64,000 nucleotides of DNA from CAWAHD01 sp963781785 (GCA_963781785.1 CAWAHD010000003.1:186001-250000); one strand, 5' to 3'. Positions 44,271 to 54,215 are shown, counted from the first letter of the stretch. Numbers and translations: made by a program. Notes: generated by a model from the sequence alone, not told the origin.

Positions 44271-45305
44271 TCAGTCATTTTCAACAGGAAGGAAAGGCTC
44301 GCCCGGCGCAGATCGATTCTCGGAATTCTCATCTTCGTCAGGATCGGTAGAATTACCGTTGTGCCGATTACCACCGATATGGGTAGGCATTTTTGCCACT
44401 GTTTCGGGATCGCTTTCGCCCAGCCGGTACTCGGTAAGCTTTTTGTGCAAGGTATTGCGGTTAATACCCAATCGAGAAGCTGCCTTGATCTGAACACGGT
44501 CACAGCTTCGAAGGACCTGCTGGATCAACTCTCGCTCGACTTGACCCACGATGCGGCTGTACAAGTCGTTTGCGGCAGCTCCCGCAGTGCTGATGCCCTG
44601 ACGAACCAACTCAGCACAAAGTGCAGCCAGGTCACCGGCCAACCGCGGCCGGATCGGCCGAGGTGCTGTTTGGCCCCGCAACTGCGGCGGCAAGTGATCG
44701 ACGTTCAGCTCTGCTCCCGCCCCGAGGATCACCGCCCGCTCGACGTAATTCTGGAGTTCACGGACGTTACCCGGCCAATTGTGCTCACGCAGCAGCCGCA
44801 TCGCCTCGCTATGGACACGGCGCATTTCACGGCGGTTTTGCTCTGAGTACCGATTGAGGAAGAACAGCACGAGCGGCTCGATATCCTCACGACGTTCGCG
44901 CAACGGGGGAAGATAGATCGGCACTACGTTGAGCCGATAGTACAAGTCTTCGCGGAATCGGTCAGACTCGATTTCATCGAGCAGGTCGCGATTGGTGGCA
45001 GCGATGATGCGCGTGTCAACTTTCTTGGTATTGTTATCGCCAACCCGCTCGAACTCTCCTTCTTGCAGGACACGAAGCAGTTTGACTTGAAGCTTGGGTG
45101 ACGTGCTGTTGATTTCATCGAGGAAGATGCTACCGGCGTGTGCCGCCTCAAAGCGGCCGGTGCGATTATCAACGGCGCCGGTGAACGAGCCCTTGACGTG
45201 GCCGAACAGTTCACTCTCCAACAAGCTCTCGGTAAGTGCTCCACAGTTTACTCGAATATAGGGGCCGGTCGAGCGCGGGCTCAGGTCGTGAATTGCGCGG
45301 TGCAA
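44271..45305 (-). CDS. Sigma-54-dependent activator, main part (gene frameshifted at its start)
   Basis: 344 codons: most of the AAA+ domain with ESELFGHVKGSFTGAVDNR (GAFTGA loop as GSFTGA), GSIFLDEINSTSPKLQVKLLRVLQEGEFERVG (Walker B), RIIAATNRDL, FREDLYYRLNVVPIYLPPLRER (sensor/arginine fingers) and NWPGNVRELQNYVERAV. A C-terminal Fis-type HTH follows (IKAASRLGINRNTLHKKLTEY). The Walker A part is in another frame just upstream. The protein activates sigma-54 promoters; no receiver domain is present, so regulation is by something other than classical phosphorylation. Targets are unknown. Confidence 0.85.
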   Translation of the reverse strand: MHRAIHDLSPRSTGPYIRVNCGALTESLLESELFGHVKGSFTGAVDNRTGRFEAAHAGSIFLDEINSTSPKLQVKLLRVLQEGEFERVGDNNTKKVDTRIIAATNRDLLDEIESDRFREDLYYRLNVVPIYLPPLRERREDIEPLVLFFLNRYSEQNRREMRRVHSEAMRLLREHNWPGNVRELQNYVERAVILGAGAELNVDHLPPQLRGQTAPRPIRPRLAGDLAALCAELVRQGISTAGAAANDLYSRIVGQVERELIQQVLRSCDRVQIKAASRLGINRNTLHKKLTEYRLGESDPETVAKMPTHIGGNRHNGNSTDPDEDENSENRSAPGEPFLPVEND

Positions 45306-45489
45306 TTAGTTCCTTGCCGGTTCCGGTCTCGCCGACGATCAACACACAGGCGCGCGCAGGTGCGACTTGGTGAGTGATTCGGACAACTTCGCGCAGTCCC
45401 GGACTGCTGCCGACAACTCCTGGTAGGGTCACTTCGTCACCGGGTCGATGTCGTGGTGCGCCAGCGATGGATCTGGGGTCAAGAGGCAT
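45300..45489 (-). pseudogene. Sigma-54 activator, N-terminal piece with Walker A
   Basis: From ATG 45489: MPLDPRSIAGAPRHRPGDEV, VVGSSPGLREVVRITHQVAP, VLIVGETGTGKELIA (Walker A). The frame then runs off as PRNSRPEP, while HRAIHDLSPRS continues in the next frame. One extra C in GCACCGCGC near 45303 explains the break. The restored protein would be ~400 residues with a short N-terminus. Confidence 0.8.
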
Positions 45490-45684
45490 GGCCGCGCATC
45501 CTTCACGGATCCTTCGATCGGGTCGAACGGGAAGGAACGAGTCCCTCCCGAGGAAAACCGCGGAACAGTCCACGACATGCATCCTGCTTGCTCAGAGGAA
45601 CAAACGCTCGAGCTGAGAAAGAACAACACCAGCCGACTTCGCCAGCTCGTGAAGGATCCGTCCAATACGTGCAACACGGGAATA

Positions 45685-47982
45685 TCAGTCTGCTCCTAGT
45701 CCAAGTGGTGTTATTGGTTCAACTGGTGGTGTTTGCCTAGGTGCTGGTGGTTTAGTCGATCCTGGCAGTTTTGGAAGTCGATTCAAGCCAGGCGTTGGAT
45801 TGGGGCGAAGGGCACGGGCAATTGTGATGAGGTCAGCCAGAACATCGGGGTCGTTCTCTTCACAAATGGTAGCAGCGAGCCGGGCTTCCTGGTCAGCAGT
45901 GATCAACCGTCCGAAGCGTCGGATGCTGTGAACGAGCTGCGCAGCGATCCGCCGTCGGACAGAGGGATCATGTGAAGGATCAAGCACTGTGGTGGCGAGA
46001 CTGCGCTGGGCGTCGGGTTCAGGCAATTCGCTCAAGGCCTCTGCCGCAACCGGCGCCGTGTCTGGCGCCCGCAGTGCTCCGGCCAGCGCAGGCTCAGCGG
46101 CGGCCAAGTGAGCCAACATTGGCCCCCTGGAGTCCTTGGCGATCTTCGCCAGTAAAACGGCTGCTTCGCGGGAGTAGAGAGTGCGCTCCGTATCGGCCAG
46201 CATGGCCGACAGATTCTTGAGTTGCCGCGCTAGCATCGTGGCTTCGACAGGCTGCACCAGGAACCGAATCCCAGGGTAGTCATACTCCAGGTTAGGTCGC
46301 TTATACTTGACGTTGAGCGGGCCGTAGATAAAGACCGGAATCGCGGCGGTGCGTGAGTCAGCGCCGAGATTGGCGAGGGTATCGTTGAGCCCCCAGCCCT
46401 TTTGAAACAGGTCATAGCTGACCAAGATCAGCTCGACGTCGGCGGACTCGGCAGCGGCCAGGAAGCCATGGTTACCGGTCAGTTCGAGCTCTGAGTCATA
46501 GCCGAGGTTCACGAGAAAACCGGCCATCTGGTTACCCCGGTTGGGGTTACCATCAATCACCACAGCACGTGGCAAGACTTGGTTAGTCAGAAATCGCGCT
46601 AGAGTAGGGACAACCCGGCTCGCGCCGGGAAACGGCTCATTCGGCGTCAAACTCACGATCGCCTTGGCTGCGGCAAACTGAACGCGTCGGCTCGGAGAAT
46701 AAAGTGCCTCAACCAGAAGGTGAGGCCGGCCAGAGCGTACCAGAGCACTACGGTCGATCACGCGGCCCAGTGCTGTTGAACATACTGCGGCGAGGTCGGT
46801 CTTACCATCGGTGATGGCCATCCTGAGCACATCGCTCAGGATCGACGGTCCTCTGGCCATCACTGCGGTGAAGGTGGCTTGATCCTGGGCAGGAAACGCT
46901 GTGAATCCGACGCGTTCGATCGCTTTTTCCAGAGTCAGGCTAAGCTGAACCACCTGCGCCGCGCGGTCATTCGGACTGAGCTCGAGCGCCTCTCGCGCGA
47001 ATCGAAGGCCAAAGATCGCCTCGGCCTCGGTGCGAGGAACCTGCCGCGAGACCGGAGCCTTGCGACCTTGATCCCAGGTCCAGACGGCAATAGAATCGCC
47101 GAGAAACTCGACTTTGTGGCGGTGATAGCTCCAGGCTGCGTTGCCCAAGACCTGAACTGGTGCTCGCGGCTGTGCGGCAAATGGACGCCCAGTCAGCCGG
47201 GCAATCGCCGCTTGGCAGGCGGTGCGGATAACCTCTGGCTTGGCGGGGAACGCAGCCGGAAACGTCAAGTGCGGGACAGCTCGCACGTCGCCGATCATGC
47301 CAAGCACCGTGGCTGCGTCGACCACTAAGGCCAGGTCAGGGCTGTCGAGCGTAGCAACCAACGGTGGAAGTACCAAGCGATCCAGCCGGCCGATGTTGGC
47401 CACGAGCAGGTGGTGATCATCGGCCGAGAGGCCGGGCCGCGAGAGTGCTCCGATCAGAAATGGTATCGCTTCCGGTCCTGCTTCCCGAAGATGCCGGACG
47501 GCGTAATCTTGCTCTTCGCGGGTTCTGGTTAGATCCTCAATAAATCGTGTGATCCGGTCTGGCTGGGTCGCGTACCTCCGGGCGGCAGCGATCAATGCTT
47601 CAGTGAGTGGCTTCACGAATGGGCGAGTCAACGCGTCGTCGCCGAGCCGGAGAATCGACCCCGCTCCATACCGATCGCGGATCGCGACCCAAGTCACGTC
47701 GTCAGGCTGGCTCTTCATGAACCGGTCAAGGTACGGCAGAGCCTTCTTGACTTGATCAGTTCGCACCAGGTAGTCGACGGCATCCCAGAGTTCGATGGGA
47801 GTTTGAGGCGCCTTGGCAAAAAGCTCTGGCCCTGGTGGCTGAGCCGACGCCGAAAGACAGAGCCCTGGCGCGACTGGTAGAACAAGCACCAACGTCAGGA
47901 CTAGGCACACCAAGCCAGCAGCTTTGGTGCCGTCGCTTGATTCTAGATGCCTCGATCGCGTTCCCTTGCCATTACCTTGCAT
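45685..47982 (-). CDS. Exported HEAT-repeat protein with a degenerate receiver-like domain
   Basis: 765 residues. The signal-like segment (LVCLVLTLVLVLPVAPGLCLSA) starts near residue 20. Long helical HEAT/armadillo-like repeats follow (AIPFLIGALSRPGLS, LVLPPLVATLDSPDLALVVDAATVLG). Around residues 475-600 there is a response-regulator-like fold: AVVIDGNPNRGNQMAGFLVNLGY, ELILVSYDLF, AIPVFIYGPL and FLVQP. The phospho-Asp position and the usual Lys-Pro (here Gln-Pro) are not conserved, so it is probably a pseudo-receiver. More HEAT repeats and a Pro-rich tail end the protein. Function unknown. Confidence 0.68.
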   Translation of the reverse strand: MQGNGKGTRSRHLESSDGTKAAGLVCLVLTLVLVLPVAPGLCLSASAQPPGPELFAKAPQTPIELWDAVDYLVRTDQVKKALPYLDRFMKSQPDDVTWVAIRDRYGAGSILRLGDDALTRPFVKPLTEALIAAARRYATQPDRITRFIEDLTRTREEQDYAVRHLREAGPEAIPFLIGALSRPGLSADDHHLLVANIGRLDRLVLPPLVATLDSPDLALVVDAATVLGMIGDVRAVPHLTFPAAFPAKPEVIRTACQAAIARLTGRPFAAQPRAPVQVLGNAAWSYHRHKVEFLGDSIAVWTWDQGRKAPVSRQVPRTEAEAIFGLRFAREALELSPNDRAAQVVQLSLTLEKAIERVGFTAFPAQDQATFTAVMARGPSILSDVLRMAITDGKTDLAAVCSTALGRVIDRSALVRSGRPHLLVEALYSPSRRVQFAAAKAIVSLTPNEPFPGASRVVPTLARFLTNQVLPRAVVIDGNPNRGNQMAGFLVNLGYDSELELTGNHGFLAAAESADVELILVSYDLFQKGWGLNDTLANLGADSRTAAIPVFIYGPLNVKYKRPNLEYDYPGIRFLVQPVEATMLARQLKNLSAMLADTERTLYSREAAVLLAKIAKDSRGPMLAHLAAAEPALAGALRAPDTAPVAAEALSELPEPDAQRSLATTVLDPSHDPSVRRRIAAQLVHSIRRFGRLITADQEARLAATICEENDPDVLADLITIARALRPNPTPGLNRLPKLPGSTKPPAPRQTPPVEPITPLGLGAD

Positions 47983-48105
47983 GGGTCCCGTCCGACTGAC
48001 TGATCATTATAGAGGATGACCGGTGATCGAAAATCCAACGCTCCTGGGCTCAGTTTCCTCTGCCACAGCCCCTTGCGGACCTCTCTTCAAGCCATTGGCT
48101 CTCAA

Positions 48106-48450
48106 TTAAACAGGCAATCCCGGAGAATTTGGTTTCTCAGTGAGCTCAACTTCCTGGCGGACAAGATCTTCAAACGTTTCGCAGCGGCGCACCAAGTGGG
48201 CGTTGAAGCGGTCGATAAGGATCTCAGGCGCGCGGGGACGGGTGTTGTAGTTGGAAGTCATGACCGTACCGTAGGCACCCGCAGAGAATGTGGCGATGAG
48301 TACGCCTCGATCAAGTCTGGACAAATAGCGATCCTTGGCCAAAAAGTCACCGCTCTCGCATACCGGTCCAACAACATCCCAGGGCTCGGTATCTGGGATC
48401 TCGGTCTCGCTCGCATCTGGAACCGACGGTAACCCGGCAGTATGACCACC
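48106..48450 (-). pseudogene. lysA: lysA C-terminal piece in a second frame
   Basis: Reads GLPSVPDASETEIPDTEPWDVVGPVCESGDFLAKDRYLSRLDRG and YGTVMTSNYNTRPRAPEIL up to the stop at 48106. CESGD and the NYN-R-R end are the expected last quarter of LysA. A single-base change near 48445-48455 would rejoin it to the main frame. Confidence 0.8.
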
Positions 48451-49421
48451 GGCAAGATCCGGTGAAACGACTCATAAAGTGCGGGGCGGATCAAATCGTT
48501 CATGGCGGCATCCTGGATCAGGAACCGCTTCTCCCCTGACTCCTTGGTATATACCACACGGCTGACCAAGATGCCCGCATTACCGACGATCACACGTCCT
48601 GGTTCAATCGCCAACCGGCAACCTGCACTCTTTACTGCCGGAACACTGACTTGGGCGAATTCCTTAACTTGCCGGGCCTCGTGTCCCTTGTAATTAATCC
48701 CGTATCCTCCTCCCATGTTGTACGACTCGATTGGATGACCCAGCCGGCGTAATCGGCCGATCAGCTCGACTCCCTTGGCAACGGCACTGGCATAGAGCTC
48801 GGTCGTGGTGATCTGCGAGCCGATGTACATGTGCATGCCGATCATGCAAACCGACGAGATCGTAACGGCTGTTTCGGCGACCCGTTCAGCCCGCGCAACG
48901 TCCATGCCAAAATTCGATTCTTTTTTTCCTGTTGAGATACAACGGTGAGTCTTGGGGTCGACGTCAGGATTGACTCGGAGTGCAATCGGAGCAACCTTGG
49001 CGATGGAAGCAGCTACGGAGGCAACTGCCTCGAGCTCGGCCTCACTCTCCACGTTGAACATCAACACTTCAGCCTCAAGACCGGCTCGGATCTCTTCGTC
49101 CGTTTTTCCCACGCCTGCAAACACGGTCTTTTTCGGTGCGGCTCCTGCAAGCAATACCCGGTTCAGCTCACCTGCGGACACAACGTCGAATCCTCCGTCG
49201 CGCTGGGCCATTATCTTGAGGATTCCCAAGTTTGAGTTAGCCTTGACCGAGTAGCAGATCAAGGGATCAACGTCGGCGAACGCGGCTCTCAAGCTGCCCA
49301 GGGTTTCCAGGATGGCATTTTGACTGTAAATGTACAGCGGCGTGCCGTACCTGGCAGCCAGGTCGGCTACTTTCATTTCTTCGCAGTACAATTGACCGTC
49401 GCGATAGTGGAACGGTCCCAT
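48258..49421 (-). CDS. lysA: Diaminopimelate decarboxylase, main part (frameshifted near the C-terminus)
   Basis: 387 codons, of which ~325 are genuine. PLP-dependent fold-type III decarboxylase: YGTPLYIYSQNAI, CYSVKANSNLGIL with the PLP Lys, DVVSAGELNRVLLAG, GMHMYIGSQIT, MGGGYGINY and AIEPGRVIVGNAG. After YESFHRILPV the frame shifts (ILPGYRRFQM is spurious), and the true continuation with the catalytic CESGDFLAKD is in the neighbouring frame. It makes lysine from meso-diaminopimelate, final step of lysine synthesis. argH lies 15 bp upstream and is likely co-transcribed. Confidence 0.88.
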   Translation of the reverse strand: MGPFHYRDGQLYCEEMKVADLAARYGTPLYIYSQNAILETLGSLRAAFADVDPLICYSVKANSNLGILKIMAQRDGGFDVVSAGELNRVLLAGAAPKKTVFAGVGKTDEEIRAGLEAEVLMFNVESEAELEAVASVAASIAKVAPIALRVNPDVDPKTHRCISTGKKESNFGMDVARAERVAETAVTISSVCMIGMHMYIGSQITTTELYASAVAKGVELIGRLRRLGHPIESYNMGGGYGINYKGHEARQVKEFAQVSVPAVKSAGCRLAIEPGRVIVGNAGILVSRVVYTKESGEKRFLIQDAAMNDLIRPALYESFHRILPVVILPGYRRFQMRARPRSQIPSPGMLLDRYARAVTFWPRIAICPDLIEAYSSPHSLRVPTVRS

Positions 49422-49436
49422 GAGTCCTCGGTCTTG

Positions 49437-50819
49437 CTAAAGGCCAAGTTGCTTTTGCCACCGCTCTAGCTGCTTCTTGACCTCACCGGGCGATGTCGAG
49501 CCATAAGACTGAAACGCGTTAATCGCATTTTTCACACCAAGAATACTGCGGACTTGGGGACCAAGCTCAGGGTGGGCCTCATGCAGCTCGACGTCGGACA
49601 GATCGGCCAAGCTCTTGAGGCCACGGCGCTCGCATGAAGCCACCAACCGGCCAATCACTTCGTGCGCGGTGCGCTGGGGGATGTCACGCTGGATCAGGAA
49701 TTCCATCACCGTGGTTGCGTCAAGGAAGCCTTCGTCAAGTCCTTCTGCGATTCGATCGGCACGGAGACTCGCTCCCTCCACAACCACGACTGCTAGCTCC
49801 AGACAGGCCTCGACCGTGTCAAAAGCGTCGAAAAGAGGCCTTTTGTCTTCCTGGAGGTCGCGGTTGTAGGCCAGTGGAAGCCCCTTCACCAGCACCAGGA
49901 GCGTAGTGAAGTCGCCGATGACGCGGGCGGCTCGGCCGCGGATCAGCTCCAGCACATCAGGGTTTTTCTTCTGTGGCATGATACTACTACCGGTACAGAT
50001 CGCATCGGGTAACACAAGGAACCCAAATTCCTGAGTATTCCAAACGATCCAATCCTCGGCCCAGCCGGAAAGATGCTCGGCGATCATGGTCAAGACAAAA
50101 GCCGCTTCGAGGACGAAGTCACGGTCGCTGGAAACGTCCAAGCTGTTGGCGGCGATACCGTCAAAGCCAAGTTCCTGTGCCACAAAGTCTCGGTCAATTC
50201 GCAAACTTGTGCCGGCCAGCGCAGCGGCGCCCAAAGGAAGAACGTTCAGCCGACTTCGGGCATCGGCTAGCCGTGATCGGTCGCGCTCAAGTTTCTCGAC
50301 ATAGGCGAGAAATACGTGGGGTGCCAGAACCGGCTGAGCACGTTGCATATGGGTGTAGCCCGGAAGAATGACGTCGAGATGACGTACGGAAATCTTTACG
50401 AACGAGCGCTGGAGGTCCGTCAATCGTCGATCCACCCGGTCTAACCCATCACGGGTCCAAAGCTTGGCATCAGTGGCAACCTGGTCGTTGCGGCTCCGCG
50501 CGGTATGAAGTTTACGGCCGATGTCTCCAAGTTTCTCCACCAAGGCAGTCTCAATATGCATATGTATATCTTCGCGCTCGAATTTGAGTGGAAAGCGGCC
50601 GCTCACGAGTTCAGCCTCGATTTCCAACAGCGATCGCACAATTCGCTGGCATTCGTCGTCCGTCAGTAGACCAATTCGAGCAAGCATGCGAGCATGGGCA
50701 GTGGAGCACTGAATATCTTGCTTGAAGAGCCGATTATCGAAGGAGATCGATTCAGTAAACTCCTCGACGCGCTGGTCGATATCGGTAGCAAATCGGCCGT
50801 TCCAAGGTTTATTGGCCAT
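49437..50819 (-). CDS. argH: Argininosuccinate lyase
   Basis: 460 residues from ATG 50819 (ATG 50834 is a weaker option). Fumarase/aspartase superfamily: KPWNGRF start, ESISFDNRLFKQDI, LHTARSRNDQVATD, PGYTHMQRAQPV, and the signature TGSSIMPQKKNPDVLELIRG with the catalytic Ser. It splits argininosuccinate into arginine and fumarate, last step of arginine synthesis. It is followed at 15 bp by lysA. Normal length, no defects seen. Confidence 0.97.
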   Translation of the reverse strand: MANKPWNGRFATDIDQRVEEFTESISFDNRLFKQDIQCSTAHARMLARIGLLTDDECQRIVRSLLEIEAELVSGRFPLKFEREDIHMHIETALVEKLGDIGRKLHTARSRNDQVATDAKLWTRDGLDRVDRRLTDLQRSFVKISVRHLDVILPGYTHMQRAQPVLAPHVFLAYVEKLERDRSRLADARSRLNVLPLGAAALAGTSLRIDRDFVAQELGFDGIAANSLDVSSDRDFVLEAAFVLTMIAEHLSGWAEDWIVWNTQEFGFLVLPDAICTGSSIMPQKKNPDVLELIRGRAARVIGDFTTLLVLVKGLPLAYNRDLQEDKRPLFDAFDTVEACLELAVVVVEGASLRADRIAEGLDEGFLDATTVMEFLIQRDIPQRTAHEVIGRLVASCERRGLKSLADLSDVELHEAHPELGPQVRSILGVKNAINAFQSYGSTSPGEVKKQLERWQKQLGL

Positions 50820-51055
50820 GGTTGGCCTCCCCAATTCGAGGCGTTCGAAGCATAAGCTTTTGGCAACAGGCGACCCAGTTTAGACACACAGGGCGGATCC
50901 TGTCAATTCAGCGGGGGCCAAGCTAGGCTGAGGTTGGAGTCGATTCAGCCTGAGGGTAAAAGATTTTCCGGTCGTCGAACCGAGATAACCCGGGTTATCA
51001 TCTCTCTTGGGGGAGCGGAAAGGAAACCGGACCAGAAGCTAAAGGGGGAAAAATC

Positions 51056-51547
51056 ATGTCCGAGACCGTCCAGTCGTATATTGACGGTGAAATTGGCGGG
51101 GTGGTCATGCGGCCGCTCACGTTTTACCGCGATGCGCGAGGCTGGCTTGTAGAACTCTTCCGGCAGGATGAGTTACTTCAGGATTGGTGGCCGATGATGA
51201 CCTATGTGTCCCAGACCTTGCCGGGAGTAACGCGCGGACCGCACGAACATGTAAACCAAACCGACGGATTTGCATTCATTGGCCCGTCAGACTTCAAGCT
51301 TGTCTTGTGGGACATTCGACCGATCAGCGCAACACGAGGCCATCGTACGATTGTTCTGGTCGGTGAATCGAACCCAGCGGCGGTCTGGATACCACCGGGT
51401 GTCGTACATGCCTATCGTAATGTGGGTAGCATTCCCGGAATGGTTTTCAATGCGCCAAATCGTCTTTTCGCAGGTCAAGGAAAAAAAGAACCGGTCGACG
51501 AGATTCGGCATGAGGATGCTCAACCAGGCCGGTTCCCGATGGATTGA
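51056..51547 (+). CDS. dTDP-4-dehydrorhamnose 3,5-epimerase-like cupin
   Basis: 163 residues. Start YIDGEIGGVVMRPLTFYRDARGWLVELFR resembles RmlC. The jelly-roll has VSQTLPGVTRGPHEHVNQTDGFAFIG with the active-site His, and VWIPPGVVHAYRNVG. ATG 51056 is preceded by AAAGGGGGAAA, a plausible ribosome site. It may work with rfbB to make a rhamnose-type precursor, but it is 13 kb away. Distinguishing true RmlC from related sugar 3,4-ketoisomerases is not possible by eye. Confidence 0.78.
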   Translation: MSETVQSYIDGEIGGVVMRPLTFYRDARGWLVELFRQDELLQDWWPMMTYVSQTLPGVTRGPHEHVNQTDGFAFIGPSDFKLVLWDIRPISATRGHRTIVLVGESNPAAVWIPPGVVHAYRNVGSIPGMVFNAPNRLFAGQGKKEPVDEIRHEDAQPGRFPMD

Positions 51548-51596
51548 TGAATCTTGATGGTGAAGCGCTGATTCCCGATCGCGGATCGTTCTATTC

Positions 51597-51896
51597 ATGA
51601 TAAACGATAGACGACACACGGCCAGTGAGAATGTGACCGGTAAAAGCAGTTGGGTCAGCGGGCGATTCCAAACCTCCAGCACGCTGCTCGCCATCGTGCT
51701 GGTGGTGATCTGGATCGAGGTCTTGCTCGATCCGCAAGTTGCTTGGCTGGTACTGATCCTGCTTGGGAGCTTGGGAATCACGTTGGGACTGATGGGCGCG
51801 GCGATGGGGCTGGGCTTGGTAGGATTTGGGCTCTGCACGGCTGGTGATCGAGTGATGAGCTGGCTGCGCCGAAGCTCACAATGGCCGGATGAATGA
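51597..51896 (+). CDS. Small membrane protein of unknown function
   Basis: 99 residues with two adjacent hydrophobic segments, STLLAIVLVVIWIEVLLD and VLILLGSLGITLGLMGAAMGLGLVGFGLC, with polar ends. It follows the RmlC-like gene by 49 bp in the same direction. No family recognised. Confidence 0.5.
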   Translation: MINDRRHTASENVTGKSSWVSGRFQTSSTLLAIVLVVIWIEVLLDPQVAWLVLILLGSLGITLGLMGAAMGLGLVGFGLCTAGDRVMSWLRRSSQWPDE

Positions 51897-51928
51897 TGCC
51901 GAGTCACGTTAATGGATTGATCGTTGCC

Positions 51929-53923
51929 TTATCGTCGCGCTGGTGAGACGCTGTCAGGGGTTGAAGTCTTGGGGTCGGCAACTGCTCCAAAGCCGGGGGT
52001 GAAGGATGATGGAGGAGATGGGGTGGAAACGTCGTTTCGCTCTGCTTGGTTGAGCATAGCGTTGATTAGCGAGGGTGTGCCCAAGGCTAACAGGAGGTCG
52101 GCCTGTGCCTGAGTGGCTTGCCAGACAGCATCAAGCTCGGCATTCTCTAGTTGGATAAGTCGCTGTCGAGCCTGCATCAATTTGGTGAGGTCAGATTGTC
52201 CTGCCTCGAATAGCCGTTCGAGGACGCCGACCTCGGTGCTCAACTGTTTATTCAGACCACTCGATTCATTCACCAGCTCGGTCGCGCCGTTCCACTTAGC
52301 CACGGCTGCACGAACCTGGGCCGTTGCGCGTAGCTGTGCTTCCTGATAGGCCACAACGGCACGCCGGTGCTCAGCTTCACGCTGGAGGACTAGTGGCTTG
52401 CCGTTATTCCAGACTGGCAGAGGCGTGATGAAAACGAATCCCATGTACTGTACTCCAGCCTCGTCCATCTCGTATTGCGGTCCGATGACAGGCGTCGGGA
52501 TCCGATCGCCTTTTGCCAGACGAACAGCGGCGTGAGTGCTGGCGATCTGAGCTTGGGCAGCGTGGATGTCAGGACGGTGCTGAAGGGCCTCTTGGATCAT
52601 AACCTCTTCGTCAATTGGCGGAATATATGGGGGTAACGTGAACGCACCCAACGGCTCAATCGCACCGGCCGATTCGGGGATGCCGATTTGGTTGCGCAGG
52701 TCGGTCAGGGCTGTGAGATAATCCTGTCGGGCCGCCTTGACCTGCTGCCGTGTTGCCCGGCTCTCGACGCGTGCCAGTGCAACATCGGCGGCCAAGACCT
52801 GATTGGCCTCCATCCGCCTTTGCAGTGATTGCAGCAGGCGGTCGTTGAAGTCGGCCAGTTCCTGGGCCAGGCGGTACTTCTCACGGCGGTAGGCAGCCGT
52901 TTGGAAGAATCGATAGGTCTGGACAAGGCCCGTCAGCTCGGCTTGGATGACGATCCACCGCTGCTGGTCATAAGCTGCCTGGGCAATGTGGTAACGGTGG
53001 GTAGTCTGATGCCCCAGCTCGACCGGTTGGCGTAAGGAGATGTAAAAATAATCTTGCCCAAAATGATAAAAGCTGCTATTGCCGCTGGTAACACCTCCGG
53101 GGCTCTTGGTCCCAAAAGTACCGTTGGGAATCAGCGTGATTGGGCGATAATCCATCCACAGGGTTGGATTCAGCGTGGTCGGGAAATGCCTGGCGACCTC
53201 GACGGCTTCAGCCGAGGCAGCAATTGCATTCCCCTGCCGTAACGTGACAAGATCGGGGTTACTCGTCAGCGCTCCGTAGAGTGCAGTCTGAAGGCTGATA
53301 GATTGTCCCCCCGTGGCTGGCATCGTAAGGGTGGAGAGCCCCGGCCCAGGTAGTGGCAACGGATTGTTGCTCGGCCTGAGCGACCCACTCATGTCGCCCG
53401 GTGTTGCTTGTACGCGACGAACTGGAGCATCGCTGGTCGGCTGTCCCTGTACCCTCCTTCTCGTGACGGTGGGTAGCTCAACCGCGTGCGCAGACGATGG
53501 GGTAACCCAAGGCCCGATCGGGCCGTTGATATCGCCGGTTGCGGTCAGCACACTGTGTGACCCGGTATAACGGGTCGTATTGCTCGTCAATGAGCTATTC
53601 GGCCGTCTTCGAATCGGTGCCTGCTTGGTCAGACCGGGTTGATTGTCGCTCTGGCTTGAGTTCGCTGTCGGCATTCCGGCGTCTCGTGCGGGATTCGTAG
53701 TCGCTGAGCTCCGCGTGGGCTGCCGAAACAACCCCAAGAAACGCCATCGTGGCTTGGTGGGGAGAGTGGGATCCGACGCGGGGACGGAACTGGATGATCT
53801 GGCCTCCGTCGTTTCCCCGGATGCGTCAGCAATTGGGAATGAATGCGCCGCGCCGGGATACAGCGGTAAGCTTGCAAGACCAACAAGTGCCGCAAGCACA
53901 CGGATACGAGAAAATCGGCGCAT
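51929..53923 (-). CDS. TolC-family outer-membrane efflux protein
   Basis: 664 residues from ATG 53923, which gives a good signal peptide (MRRFSRIRVLAALVGLASL..GAAHS). A long Pro/Ser-rich linker (~200 residues) precedes the TolC domain: ISLQTALYGALTSNPDLVTLR, the paired coiled-coil regions (ADFNDRLLQSLQRRMEANQVLAADVALARVE), PDIHAAQAQIASTHAAVRLAKG and LERLFEAGQSDLTKLMQARQRL. It should form the outer-membrane channel of the RND efflux system whose other genes diverge from 54216. The long linker is unusual. Confidence 0.88.
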   Translation of the reverse strand: MRRFSRIRVLAALVGLASLPLYPGAAHSFPIADASGETTEARSSSSVPASDPTLPTKPRWRFLGLFRQPTRSSATTNPARDAGMPTANSSQSDNQPGLTKQAPIRRRPNSSLTSNTTRYTGSHSVLTATGDINGPIGPWVTPSSAHAVELPTVTRRRVQGQPTSDAPVRRVQATPGDMSGSLRPSNNPLPLPGPGLSTLTMPATGGQSISLQTALYGALTSNPDLVTLRQGNAIAASAEAVEVARHFPTTLNPTLWMDYRPITLIPNGTFGTKSPGGVTSGNSSFYHFGQDYFYISLRQPVELGHQTTHRYHIAQAAYDQQRWIVIQAELTGLVQTYRFFQTAAYRREKYRLAQELADFNDRLLQSLQRRMEANQVLAADVALARVESRATRQQVKAARQDYLTALTDLRNQIGIPESAGAIEPLGAFTLPPYIPPIDEEVMIQEALQHRPDIHAAQAQIASTHAAVRLAKGDRIPTPVIGPQYEMDEAGVQYMGFVFITPLPVWNNGKPLVLQREAEHRRAVVAYQEAQLRATAQVRAAVAKWNGATELVNESSGLNKQLSTEVGVLERLFEAGQSDLTKLMQARQRLIQLENAELDAVWQATQAQADLLLALGTPSLINAMLNQAERNDVSTPSPPSSFTPGFGAVADPKTSTPDSVSPARR

Positions 53924-54215
53924 TGGGAAAAGCTTCCTGCTCGGGGCCTCCACAATCACACCACCATCCGTGCCGCTCTCCGTACCGGCCATCGCGCTGG
54001 GAGACTTCAGATTGCCTCTTCATTATCGGCAGCAAAACCGGAATTATCGCACTGTTAAGTAGAATTAACCGAACTGCCCATGCTGCCCAGTCAAACTGAG
54101 ATTAGATTAAAGATTCCTCGCCGAACCTTCTCGACGAGATTGTGCGCATTTTGTGTAATCTGATTGAACGATTGTGCGGGCTGATGCGACTTCGGAGTGC
54201 CTCTCAGAGGGAAGA

